Assembly: GCF_937959485.1 (NCBI RefSeq)
Contig: NZ_CALGPY010000006.1
Span: 124,001-188,000 of the forward strand
Reading direction: 5' to 3'
DNA: 64,000 nt
Source: an uncultured Campylobacter sp.
Lineage (GTDB): Bacteria; Campylobacterota; Campylobacteria; Campylobacterales; Campylobacteraceae
The notes beneath the pieces are model-generated. The model saw only the letters and a program-made list of their open reading frames with translations, was not told the DNA's origin and did not search any database. The first letter of the stretch is position 1. The number at the start of each line of letters is the position of its first letter. Made by a program: the position numbers and the translations under genes. Positions 16,672 to 25,075 of the stretch are shown here, one piece after another.

Positions 16672-16767
16672 TAGCTTGCGCAAAATTTTAGCTTCTAACT
16701 CAAAAAATCGCCTCAAAATACTTGCGAATACTATTTAGTATCGCAGGCTGAATTTGGTCTGCGATAC
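16672..16767 (+). repeat. Dispersed intergenic repeat, copy 2
   Basis: This is the second copy of the element at 12222-12337, sharing the same ordered blocks. Here the terminal hairpin is tighter: GTATCGCAG and CTGCGATAC form a perfect nine-base stem around a 12-base loop. It lies behind proA, as copy 1 lies behind the flavin-subunit gene. Confidence 0.65.
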
Positions 16768-16914
16768 TTTTACCTAATAAACTTGAAATTTTATAAATCA
16801 CCTCTGTCAAAATTTTAAAAATATATGAGCTAAAGTTTTGTCATGCAGGCGAAATTTTGTATCACGTCTTACTAAAATTTAGAATTTTTAATAAAAATTA
16901 TATATTCCGCACGA

Positions 16915-16920
16915 TATAAT
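16915..16920 (+). promoter_or_regulatory. -10 element of the amino-acid ABC operon
   Basis: TATAAT at 16915-16920 is preceded by an AT-rich tract and lies about 50 bases before the first binding-protein ATG. The remainder of the 385-base gap behind proA holds the dispersed repeat and AT-rich sequence only. Confidence 0.5.
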
Positions 16921-16969
16921 CGCGCATCTGCTCGCAGCGCGAGCGATAGCTAAATTTCAAGGAGATGTA

Positions 16970-17713
16970 ATGAAAATATTTAAAGCCCTGCTCGCAACAG
17001 CGCTGATCACCGCCACCTTAGGCGCTAAGACGCTCAAAGAGGGCACGCTCGTAATAGCCACGGAGGGGACTTACTCGCCGTATTCTTTCTATGACGAGAA
17101 AAATAATCTTACCGGCTTTGATGTCGATATCGCTCGCGCGCTGGCAAAAGAGCTAGGGCTAAAGGCGGAATTTTTAACCGCGCCGTGGGATGCGATGTTT
17201 GCAGCATTTGATGCAGGCAAAGCGGACATAGCGATGAATCAAGTAAGTATAACGCAGGAACGCAAGAAAAAATATAATTTCAGCGAGCCTTATACTGTGG
17301 CTTATGCTGCGCTAGTAGTGCGAGCTGACAATGAAGGGATTAAGAGTTTTGCGGATCTTAAAGGCAAAAAAAGCGTCCACTCCGCTACCAGTAACTGGGC
17401 TGACATGGCGCGCAACTATGGCGCTGAGATCGTCACAGCAGACGGATTTAGCAAGGGTGTGGAGCTTATCATAGCTCGCCGCGCAGACGCTACGATCAAC
17501 GACAATATCACATTTTTTGACTATATGAAGCAGCGCCCGAACGCCCCGCTAAAGATCGCAGCTCAAGGCAATGAGCCGATCTATTCCGCCGTGCTGCTTA
17601 AAAAGGACGACGAGCTGACGGCGCAGATAAATTCCGCGCTAAAATCGCTAAAGCAAAAAGGCGTGCTGAAAGAAATTTCACTTAAATATTTTGGCAAAGA
17701 CATTACGGAATAA
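16970..17713 (+). CDS. Polar amino-acid ABC binding protein, copy 1
   Basis: The 247-residue protein has a Sec signal (about 1-19, no clear lipobox) and the SBP_bac_3 fold typical of cystine/glutamine-type binding proteins. Visible landmarks are ATEGTYSPYSFYDEKNNLTG, FDVDIARALAKELG and the closing LKEISLKYFGKDI. It captures a polar amino acid in the periplasm for the permease and ATPase encoded downstream. Presence beside a trans-sulfuration enzyme suggests a sulfur amino acid such as cystine, which is an inference. Confidence 0.88.
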   Translation: MKIFKALLATALITATLGAKTLKEGTLVIATEGTYSPYSFYDEKNNLTGFDVDIARALAKELGLKAEFLTAPWDAMFAAFDAGKADIAMNQVSITQERKKKYNFSEPYTVAYAALVVRADNEGIKSFADLKGKKSVHSATSNWADMARNYGAEIVTADGFSKGVELIIARRADATINDNITFFDYMKQRPNAPLKIAAQGNEPIYSAVLLKKDDELTAQINSALKSLKQKGVLKEISLKYFGKDITE

Positions 17714-17806
17714 ATTCTACGACCGCTTAGTTGAAGCGTGGAATTTTAAACTTAGCTGAGCGGAATTTTGCATTTTAAATTTCGCTCATAAAATTTTGGA
17801 GGAATT

Positions 17807-18556
17807 ATGAAAAATTTAATAAAAACTTTGCTTGCGTGCGCGCTTTTAATATGCGGCGCAAACTCTAAAACACTACGCGAAGGTACGCTTAAAGTGGCTA
17901 CGGAAGGCACCTTTTCGCCATTTTCGTATTATAACGACAAAAATGAGCTCGTAGGATACGACGTAGATGTCGCGCGCGCAGTCGCCGAAAAGCTTGGTCT
18001 AAAAATAGAATTTCTAACCGCGCCTTGGGATGCGATGCTTGCAGCATTTGATGCAGGCAAGGCAGACGCTGTGTTTAATCAAGTAAGCATTACTGATGAG
18101 CGCAAGAAAAAATATGAGTATTCTGTGCCCTACACCGTCGTTTACGGAGCTATCATCGTGCATAAAGATAACAACGACATTAAAAGCTTCGAGGATTTAA
18201 AAGGCAAGAAAAATGCGGACTCCGCTACCAGCAACTGGGCGCAAGTCGCTAAAAAATACGGCGCGCAAAACGTAACCGTCGATAGTTTCGCCAAAAGTAT
18301 GGAGCTGCTGATCGCTCGCCGCGTAGATACCGTCGTGCGCGACAATACCGTATTTTACGACTTTTTAAAGCAGCGCCCGGACGCTCCGATTAAAATCGCT
18401 GCAAAGCTAAAAGACGTCGATTATAGCGCTGCAATAGTTCAAAAGGGCAATAAAGAGCTCGCAGATCAAATCAGCAAAGCCTTAAACGAACTCAAAGCCG
18501 AAGGCAAGCTAAAAGAAATTTCGCTTAAATATTTCGGCAAAGATGTGAGTGAATGA
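17807..18556 (+). CDS. Polar amino-acid ABC binding protein, copy 2
   Basis: This 249-residue paralogue of the preceding gene shares its signal-peptide layout, FLTAPWDAMLAAFDAGKAD and NQVSITDERKKKYEYS. It ends LKEISLKYFGKDVSE, nearly the same as copy 1. Differences at likely ligand positions (VFNQ for AMNQ, VVRDNT for TINDNI) suggest related but distinct substrates. It overlaps the permease start by four bases (ATGA), so it is more tightly coupled to the transporter than copy 1, which lies 93 bases upstream. Confidence 0.88.
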   Translation: MKNLIKTLLACALLICGANSKTLREGTLKVATEGTFSPFSYYNDKNELVGYDVDVARAVAEKLGLKIEFLTAPWDAMLAAFDAGKADAVFNQVSITDERKKKYEYSVPYTVVYGAIIVHKDNNDIKSFEDLKGKKNADSATSNWAQVAKKYGAQNVTVDSFAKSMELLIARRVDTVVRDNTVFYDFLKQRPDAPIKIAAKLKDVDYSAAIVQKGNKELADQISKALNELKAEGKLKEISLKYFGKDVSE

Positions 18557-19221
18557 ACGAAACAAGCAGAATTCTAGAGCTTGTTAGCAGCTCGCTAGAG
18601 CCGATGGCACTAGCCCTGCTGCAAGTTACGATCCCGCTTACGATAATCTCATTTCTGCTCGGGCTTGTGCTTGCGGTGCTGACGGCGGTCGCACGCATCG
18701 CAAATTTTAAAATTTTAAAACAGCTAAGCGAAATTTATATTTGGATTTTTCGCGGCACTCCGCTTTTGGTGCAGCTTTTTATCGTCTATTTCGGGCTTCC
18801 AATCGTTGGGATCACACTTGATGTTTGGGCTGCTGCGATCATTACCTTTAGCCTCAATATCGGCGCTTACGCTTCAGAGGCGGTGCGAGCTGCGATCCTA
18901 TCAGTGCCAAAGGGGCAATGGGAGGCGGCTACCTCTTTAGGCATGAGCTACGCTCAAATTCTGCGCCGCATCATCGCTCCGCAAGCAGCGCGCATATCGC
19001 TGCCGCCGCTATCAAATATATTTATCTCTACGCTTAAAGACACCTCGCTCGTAGCCTCGATTACGATGGTTGATATGTTTATGGTCGCTCAACGTATCGC
19101 CGCACGGGCATTCGATCCGCTTACGCTATACGTGCTGGCGGCGCTATTTTATCTAGCGGTCTGCACCCTTCTTACGTTCTTACAATCCAAGCTAGAGCGA
19201 CGATTTTCAAGGTTCGTGTGA
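18553..19221 (+). CDS. Amino-acid ABC transporter permease
   Basis: The 222-residue inner-membrane protein has about five helices and the HisM/GlnP-type features FRGTPLLVQLFIVYFGLP (about 55-72) and the EAA loop near ATSLGMSYAQILRRIIAPQA (about 124-143), which contacts the ATPase. Only one permease gene is present, so it should act as a homodimer. It overlaps both neighbours by four bases, forming a compact SBP-permease-ATPase unit. Confidence 0.93.
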   Translation: MNETSRILELVSSSLEPMALALLQVTIPLTIISFLLGLVLAVLTAVARIANFKILKQLSEIYIWIFRGTPLLVQLFIVYFGLPIVGITLDVWAAAIITFSLNIGAYASEAVRAAILSVPKGQWEAATSLGMSYAQILRRIIAPQAARISLPPLSNIFISTLKDTSLVASITMVDMFMVAQRIAARAFDPLTLYVLAALFYLAVCTLLTFLQSKLERRFSRFV

Positions 19222-19955
19222 TGATAAAATTTACGAACTTAACTAAGCGCTTCGGCGATCACGTCGTGCTAAATGGGCTAAGCTTAGAATTTCGCGATGG
19301 GCAAACGACAGTGATTTTAGGAAGCTCCGGCTCCGGCAAATCCACGATGCTGCGCTGCATAAATCTGCTCGAAATTCCAAGTGGCGGCGAGCTACAGCTA
19401 GGCGAGTTTAAGATAAATTTCGACGCTCCGCATAAAACAAGTGAATATCATCCGTTCCGCGCGCATACGGGCATGGTTTTTCAAAGCTTCAATCTCTTTC
19501 CGCACCTCAACGTCTTGCAAAACGTCATCGAAGCGCCCGTACACGTGCTAAAGCAGCCACGCGAGCTTGCCGAGGCAAATGCAATGGCGCTGCTAAAAAA
19601 AGTCGGCATGGCGGATAAAGCAAGCGCGTATCCGGCTCGCCTCTCCGGCGGTCAGAGCCAGCGCGTGGCGATCGCGCGGGCGCTTGCGATGCAGCCTGAG
19701 TTTTTGCTGCTGGATGAGCCTACGAGCGCGCTTGATCCCGAGCTTGAGGCACAGGTGCTAAAGACTATCGCTGAGCTTGCCGCAGAGGATCGCTCGCTTA
19801 TCATCGTCACGCACAATATGGGCTTTGCGCGCAAGATCGCAGATAGAATTTTATTCTTAGACGGCGGAGTTATCGCATTCGACGGCGACGCAGAGGAATT
19901 CTTCGGTAGCAGCGATGAGCGCATAGCTAAATTTATCGGAGCGATGAGCTTTTAA
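19218..19955 (+). CDS. Amino-acid ABC transporter ATP-binding protein
   Basis: This 245-residue cytoplasmic ATPase shows Walker A GSSGSGKST (about 33-41), the Q-loop in VFQSFNLFPHLNV, the signature LSGGQSQRVAIARAL, and Walker B LLLDEP followed by TSALDPEL. It also has the switch histidine in VTHNMGFA. The closest type is the GlnQ/TcyN polar amino-acid family. It powers the upstream permease. The next gene, a PLP enzyme, starts 25 bases later and is probably in the same operon. Confidence 0.95.
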   Translation: MMIKFTNLTKRFGDHVVLNGLSLEFRDGQTTVILGSSGSGKSTMLRCINLLEIPSGGELQLGEFKINFDAPHKTSEYHPFRAHTGMVFQSFNLFPHLNVLQNVIEAPVHVLKQPRELAEANAMALLKKVGMADKASAYPARLSGGQSQRVAIARALAMQPEFLLLDEPTSALDPELEAQVLKTIAELAAEDRSLIIVTHNMGFARKIADRILFLDGGVIAFDGDAEEFFGSSDERIAKFIGAMSF

Positions 19956-19980
19956 ATCCATTAAATTTTAAGGAGAAAAG

Positions 19981-21117
19981 ATGAAAATAGATACCCTAAT
20001 CGTAAAGGGCATAGAGGCTAAGTCCAACCCTCACAACGCGGTGATTCCGCCGATATATCTAGCCAGCACCTTCGTGCAAGAAAGCCTGGATGATTTCGGC
20101 AAATACGCCTATTCGCGCGGCGCAAATCCTACGCGCAACGCCTTCGAAGAGCTTTTCGCAAAATTTGAAGGTAGCAAATACGCCTTCGCGCTAGCCTCGG
20201 GTATGGCAGCTACGAGCGCTGCGTTTGCGCTGCTTAAAAGCGGCGATCGCGTGCTGCTAAATAACAACGTTTACGGCGGCACCTATCGCTACGTAAGCGG
20301 GATTTTTAAAAATCAAGGGGTCAATTACGACTTGGTGGACGATCTGAATTCGATCAGCGAAATTCCGAGCGACGTCAAAATGGTCTTCATCGAGACTCCG
20401 TCAAATCCGCTTTTGCGAGTAACCGATATTGAGCGCATCAGCGAGCTCGCGCACAAAAACGGCGCGCTTGTGGTTATGGATAATACCTTTTTGACCCCAT
20501 ATTATCAGCGCCCGCTAGAACACGGCGCAGACGTCGTGGTTTATAGCGCGACCAAATACATAGGCGGGCATGCCGATCTGATCGCCGGCATCGTTACGAC
20601 GAACGACGATGAGCTTGCCGCAAGAATTCAGTTTATGAAAAACACTCTGGGCGCGACGCTATCGCCTACCGACGCGTATTCGCTCATACGCGGGCTTAAA
20701 ACGCTAAGCGTGCGCTTCGACCGTCAGAGCGAAAATACGCTAAAGATAATAGAATTTTTACGCGGCAATCCTGCGGTAGAGGCGGTAAATTTTGCAGGCT
20801 CGCATTCGGCTAACGAAAAAGAGATACAAAATCGCCAAGCTAGCGGTATTGGAGCGGTCATCTCGATAGTGCTTAAGCCGCAATACGACTATAAAACCTT
20901 TGCGCGCAGCCTTGAGCTATTTGATCTAGCCGTGAGCCTGGGCGGCGTAGAGAGCCTGATCTGCCATCCTGCGTCGATGACGCACGAGAGCTATCCGCGC
21001 GAGCTGCAAGAGCGCATCGGCATCAGTCAAAATTTGCTGCGCCTAGCCATAGGCATCGAAAACGCTGACGATCTCATAGCCGACCTTACCGCCGCGCTAG
21101 AAAAATCTAAAAAATAG
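19981..21117 (+). CDS. Trans-sulfuration PLP enzyme (cystathionine synthase/lyase family)
   Basis: The 378-residue protein belongs to the Cys/Met metabolism PLP family. The N-terminal YSRGANPTRNAFEELFAKFE, the glycine-rich GSKYAFALASGMAATSA, the VVMDNTFLTP and the PLP-lysine segment VVYSATKYIGGHADLIAGIV are all present. The near-terminal SLGGVESLICHPASMTH is also typical. Family members act as cystathionine gamma-synthase, beta- or gamma-lyase or methionine gamma-lyase, and I cannot separate these by eye. AAGGAG precedes the ATG. Co-localisation with an amino-acid importer suggests degradation or use of imported cystine or a similar compound. Confidence 0.9.
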   Translation: MKIDTLIVKGIEAKSNPHNAVIPPIYLASTFVQESLDDFGKYAYSRGANPTRNAFEELFAKFEGSKYAFALASGMAATSAAFALLKSGDRVLLNNNVYGGTYRYVSGIFKNQGVNYDLVDDLNSISEIPSDVKMVFIETPSNPLLRVTDIERISELAHKNGALVVMDNTFLTPYYQRPLEHGADVVVYSATKYIGGHADLIAGIVTTNDDELAARIQFMKNTLGATLSPTDAYSLIRGLKTLSVRFDRQSENTLKIIEFLRGNPAVEAVNFAGSHSANEKEIQNRQASGIGAVISIVLKPQYDYKTFARSLELFDLAVSLGGVESLICHPASMTHESYPRELQERIGISQNLLRLAIGIENADDLIADLTAALEKSKK

Positions 21118-21752
21118 GCGGCGCAAAATTTACGTAAGCTTGTAGAATTTTATACGGGCTTGTAAAAATTTACGCGGGTGCGCAGAATTTATGCCAAAAT
21201 TTCGTCCAAAATCCTTATAGCTTCGCTCGTGAGGCTATAAGGGCGCGGTCTTTACGGACCGGCGCGCAGGGCGGGTTTAAAAAGACTCGCCATCTATCAT
21301 CTCATCTTGCAAAAATCGCTTTTCGCAAAACCTATGTCCATTTTCTCGCGAGCTAAATTTTGTATGAATTTTCACTCGTTAAATTTCATGAAGCGCAGCT
21401 TTGCGTAAAATTTAAATTTAAAAATTTCGTCACTACGGCGTTGAAATGAAATTTTAATTTATACGCACGGCAAGATTTATCCAGACCTCTTGCTAAAACA
21501 CATCGTTTAAATTTAATTCGGATAAATCTATCTAACCGCCGTTTGATATTGCCAAGCGGAGAGCTTAAATTTAATCAAAAATTTAAAGACGGCGGCGATC
21601 TGTGCCGCACCACGCCAGCTGCTCGGTCTAAATTTAGCGCGATTAAATTTATCAAACAAGCAAATTTAGGCTCTGTCCTGCTCAAAATTTAAAATTTCGC
21701 GCGCCGTTTAAATTCCGCTTAAAATTTTAGCCGCGTTTTAAATTTAGCGTAG
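21118..21752. other. Intergenic region with paired hairpins, no gene
   Basis: This 635-base gap lies between convergent genes. It holds many AAATTT/AAAATTTTA motifs and no credible frame on either strand. Its one clear structure is a pair of adjacent hairpins at 21213-21265, listed separately. No terminator with a T-run was seen for either flanking gene. Confidence 0.6.
21213..21265 (+). repeat. Two adjacent inverted repeats
   Basis: CCTTATAGC (21213-21221) pairs perfectly with GCTATAAGG (21234-21242) across a 12-base loop. Immediately next, GCGCGGTC (21243-21250) pairs with GACC-G-GCGC (21257-21265), with one bulged G. There is no T-run behind them. They could be bidirectional transcription-end structures, a processed RNA, or the end of a mobile repeat. 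Confidence 0.45.
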
Positions 21753-24569
21753 TTACTTCAGCTCGCCCCAGCGCTTGGCGATATTTAGGCTTGTCTTAAG
21801 CGGCACGTTTAGGCTTGCCGCGCTTTGCATTATCTCCTGCGCGCGCTCGCCGAAGCTCTGCGCCAAATCGTCCCGCACCTCAAAAATCAGCTCATCGTGG
21901 ATCTGCAAAATCAGCCGCGCCTCGTCGCTTAGTAGCGGCGAAATCTCGACCATCGCCTTTTTAATAATGTCGGCGGCGGAGCCTTGGAATTTCGTATTCA
22001 CCGCCTCGCGCTCGTAGCTCGCATAGACCATGTTGTTTCGTGCGTTTGCGAAATCGAAGTAGCGCCTACGCCCCAAAAGCGTGCTTACGTAGCCGTCTGC
22101 TTTCGCGTCTGATTTTATGCTTTGCAAAAACTCCTTGATCGTGCAAAACGCCGCGAAATAGCGCTCGATATAGCCCTTCGCCTCGGCGCGCGCGATGCCT
22201 AGACTATCGCTTAGCTTACCCGCGCCCATGCCGTAGATGAGGCCGAAATTTATGCTCTTTGCAATCGTGCGGTGCGCGGGCTGTGCGTCGCCGAAGATGC
22301 TGATCGCCGTGCGCGCGTGAATGTCCTCATCCGCCCTAAACGCCGCCAAAAGCGCAGGATCGCGCGAAAAGTGCGCTAGCAGGCGCAGCTCGATCTGCGA
22401 GTAATCAAGCGAGATTAGCGAGTAGCCTTCGTCTGCTAGGAAGCAGTCTCGCACGTCCTTCGCAAACGTGCCGCGCGCGGGGATATTTTGAAGGTTCGGA
22501 TTTTTGCTCGCTAACCTCCCGGTGGCCGTGCCGGTCTGCAAGAAATTCGATCTGACGCGGTTTTGCGCATCGGCCAGGGCAAGCTGCAGCAGCGGCTCGC
22601 AGTAGGTGCTTTGCAGCTTAAACAGCTCGCGGTAGTCTAAAATTTTACTTACCGCGGGATGCAGCGCCGTAAGATCCTTTAGCACGCTTTCATCGGTGCT
22701 ATAGCCCGTCTTGGTGCGCTTTGCGGCAGGAAGCCCAAGCCGCTCGAAAAGCACGGCGCCGAGCTGAGCGGGAGAGTTGATGTTAAACTGCTCGCCGCAA
22801 AGCTCATAAATTTCATCCGTGAGCGCTCGCAGGGACTTTTCGTTCCGCCCGATAAAGCTCTTTATCATCTCCGCGTCGATCTTGATGCCGCATCTTTGCA
22901 TCTGCCAAAGCACCCGCACGAATGGAAACTCAAGCTCCTGCGCGAGCTTAAAAAGTGCGGGCTCTAACAGTCCCTTGAGCTTAAAATACAGCCTCAGCGT
23001 CACCCACGCATCCTCGCTTGCATAGATCGTAGCGGCGTCCAGCTCCACGGAGGCGAAGGTCTCGCCCTTTTTGACGACGTCGCCGAAATGCACAGTCACG
23101 TACCCCAGATACCGCGGCGAGATAGAGTCCATCCCCACGGCGTTTGCGGGATCGAGCAGCCATGCTAGCACCATCGTATCGGCAAAGCGCGCGGGTGGCT
23201 CGATATTAAAATTATTTTTCACGATCTCAAAATCGTATTTTAAATTTTGCCCCACGACATATCCGCGAAACAGCGAGCCGATCGCGGCCTTTGCCGCGTC
23301 CGAAGAAATTTGAGCCGGAGCGCCCAAATAGCTATGCGCGAGCGGGACGTAGTAGGCGCGCTCCTCGTTAAATGCAAACGAAAAGCCCACGATCTTGGCG
23401 CTTTTGCTATCGACGCTAGTGGTTTCCGTATCGAAGCTCACTAATGTCTCGGCGCTAACGTCTTCGCACAGCCTCGCAAGCTCCGCTGCATCGGTAATGC
23501 AAATAGGCTCAAATGGCGTTTTAAAAGCGCTCTCGCAGCTTTGCCCGCCGCAAGCGGAACCGCCAAAGATAGAATTTTGCCCGTCTAGCCCTCCTACGGC
23601 AGCGTCTAAGATAGAGCCGCCGCGAGACGGCTCTGTGCCGGAGCCTTTGCCGCCCGCGCCCAAAACGGATCTTTTTGTGCTTGCGCCTTTACCCTCGCCC
23701 CAAAGATCAAGTCCGTTCTGCTCCTGCAGGCTTAACGCGGACAGCAGTCTGTTTAGCGCGTAGTCTTTTAAAATTTCGCGGATTTTAAAAAGCGGATTTT
23801 GCTGCGGAAATTTTGCGTCCTCCAAAGGCGGGATTTCCAGCTTGTCGTAAAGCGTAGCCAGGCGCTTGCTTATGTAGGCGCTCTGCTTACCTTCTATCAG
23901 ATACTCGCGCTGTTTGTTTTGCGGCAGGCGGTCTAAATTTGAATAGATATCATCGAGCGAGCCCCATTCGTCTAAAAGCTTCTTCGCTCCCTTATCGCCG
24001 ATGCCGCGCACGCCCGGGATATTATCGGCGCTGTCGCCGCAGATCGCCAAAAAATCCACGATCTGTTCGGGATAGACGCCGTAGCGCTGCAAGCACTCCT
24101 CCCTTCCGTAAAGCATCTTTTTGCCATGGCTGTAAATTTTAACGTTTTCGCCGATGAGCTGATAGAGGTCCTTGTCGGAGGTAACGATGTTGATTTTATG
24201 CGTGGCGCCGTACTTTTTAACGACGCTTGCGATGAGATCGTCCGCCTCATAGCCCTCGCGTCCGAGCGAGTAAAGCCCCATCTTTTCGATCATCTCGATA
24301 CAGACGGGCAGCTGCTGCAAAAGCGCGGGCGGCGGGGCTTGGCGGTTGGTTTTGTAGTTCGGGTCGATATCCGAGCGGAAGGTCTTGCCCTTGCTATCCA
24401 GAGTGAAAATTATATAATCGCTCTTAAATTCCTTCGAAAGATTTGCGATGAAGCTCGCAAATCCGCTCACCATGCCGCTGGGTTTGCCGTCTTTGGTCTT
24501 AAGCCCGCTCATAGCGTAGTAGAGCCTGAAAAAAAAGCCGAACGTATCGATGATCGTGATGGTCTGCAT
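21753..24569 (-). CDS. polA: DNA polymerase I
   Basis: The 938-residue enzyme acts in repair and Okazaki-fragment processing. The N-terminal 5'-3' exonuclease (about 1-285) shows YEADDLIA and CGDSADNIPGVRGIG. The 3'-5' exonuclease domain retains its metal residues: SFDTETTS, NLKYDFE and YASEDAW. The polymerase domain has SLDYSQIELRLLAHFSRD, KSINFGLIYGMG and QIHDELIFEV. Between the first two domains is a glycine/serine-rich linker of about 60 residues (about 290-350) that is not part of the standard fold. The ATG is complementary to 24567-24569. Confidence 0.97.
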   Translation of the reverse strand: MQTITIIDTFGFFFRLYYAMSGLKTKDGKPSGMVSGFASFIANLSKEFKSDYIIFTLDSKGKTFRSDIDPNYKTNRQAPPPALLQQLPVCIEMIEKMGLYSLGREGYEADDLIASVVKKYGATHKINIVTSDKDLYQLIGENVKIYSHGKKMLYGREECLQRYGVYPEQIVDFLAICGDSADNIPGVRGIGDKGAKKLLDEWGSLDDIYSNLDRLPQNKQREYLIEGKQSAYISKRLATLYDKLEIPPLEDAKFPQQNPLFKIREILKDYALNRLLSALSLQEQNGLDLWGEGKGASTKRSVLGAGGKGSGTEPSRGGSILDAAVGGLDGQNSIFGGSACGGQSCESAFKTPFEPICITDAAELARLCEDVSAETLVSFDTETTSVDSKSAKIVGFSFAFNEERAYYVPLAHSYLGAPAQISSDAAKAAIGSLFRGYVVGQNLKYDFEIVKNNFNIEPPARFADTMVLAWLLDPANAVGMDSISPRYLGYVTVHFGDVVKKGETFASVELDAATIYASEDAWVTLRLYFKLKGLLEPALFKLAQELEFPFVRVLWQMQRCGIKIDAEMIKSFIGRNEKSLRALTDEIYELCGEQFNINSPAQLGAVLFERLGLPAAKRTKTGYSTDESVLKDLTALHPAVSKILDYRELFKLQSTYCEPLLQLALADAQNRVRSNFLQTGTATGRLASKNPNLQNIPARGTFAKDVRDCFLADEGYSLISLDYSQIELRLLAHFSRDPALLAAFRADEDIHARTAISIFGDAQPAHRTIAKSINFGLIYGMGAGKLSDSLGIARAEAKGYIERYFAAFCTIKEFLQSIKSDAKADGYVSTLLGRRRYFDFANARNNMVYASYEREAVNTKFQGSAADIIKKAMVEISPLLSDEARLILQIHDELIFEVRDDLAQSFGERAQEIMQSAASLNVPLKTSLNIAKRWGELK

Positions 24570-24679
24570 AATGGTCCTCGGATTTAGAATTTTAACGCGT
24601 AGTGTATTAAAATTCGGCTAAATTTACAAATTCCAAATAGGACTTGACCTACCTCATTTCAAAATTTTAAAATTTGCTA

Positions 24680-24685
24680 TATAAT
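24680..24685 (+). promoter_or_regulatory. -10 element of the DUF2249 cluster
   Basis: TATAAT at 24680-24685 lies 28 bases before the first ATG at 24714, with AAAAGGATCAG as ribosome site. The promoter is divergent from polA, whose start is 144 bases to the left. Confidence 0.55.
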
Positions 24686-24713
24686 CGCGCGAAATTTTAA
24701 AAAAGGATCAGGT

Positions 24714-25058
24714 ATGGATTTTTTTACAGACTGGCAGGAGTTCGACGCAGCGGGCGCTACGGTGAAATTTTATAAAAAATCGCAAGGCGGCGTAGAATAC
24801 ATCGGCTTTGATTCGCGCAAATGCGTCCCGCCCGAGCCGATGGTAAATGCGCTGGTGGCGCTAAATTTCGTAAAAGACGAAACGAAAAAGGTCGTCATGC
24901 TCAATCATAAATTTCCGATGGGGCTGATCCCGAAGATCGAGTCTAAATTTGACATTGCCCGCGAGGATCTGGACGGCGACGCGGTCAAGCTCACCATCAG
25001 CCTAAAACCGGGCGCGATCAATGAGGGCTTTGATACCGACGCGAAGTGCCACGGCTAA
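24714..25058 (+). CDS. DUF2249 protein
   Basis: The 114-residue cytoplasmic protein contains the DUF2249/TusA-like pattern FDSRKCVPPEPMVNALVALN (about 36-55), VVMLNHKFPMGLIPKIES and a final strand DAVKLTISLKPG. DUF2249 proteins are often found with NnrS-type membrane proteins, hemerythrins and MIP18/DUF59 proteins in clusters linked to nitrosative stress or iron-sulfur maintenance. The same setting occurs here with the next two genes. The biochemical role is not established. Confidence 0.72.
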   Translation: MDFFTDWQEFDAAGATVKFYKKSQGGVEYIGFDSRKCVPPEPMVNALVALNFVKDETKKVVMLNHKFPMGLIPKIESKFDIAREDLDGDAVKLTISLKPGAINEGFDTDAKCHG

Positions 25059-25075
25059 AGGACTTTAAAATTTAG

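Noticed and set aside
23395..23763. Plus-strand open frame of 122 codons within polA
   Set aside because: It is the antisense shadow of the coding strand and follows its codon composition.
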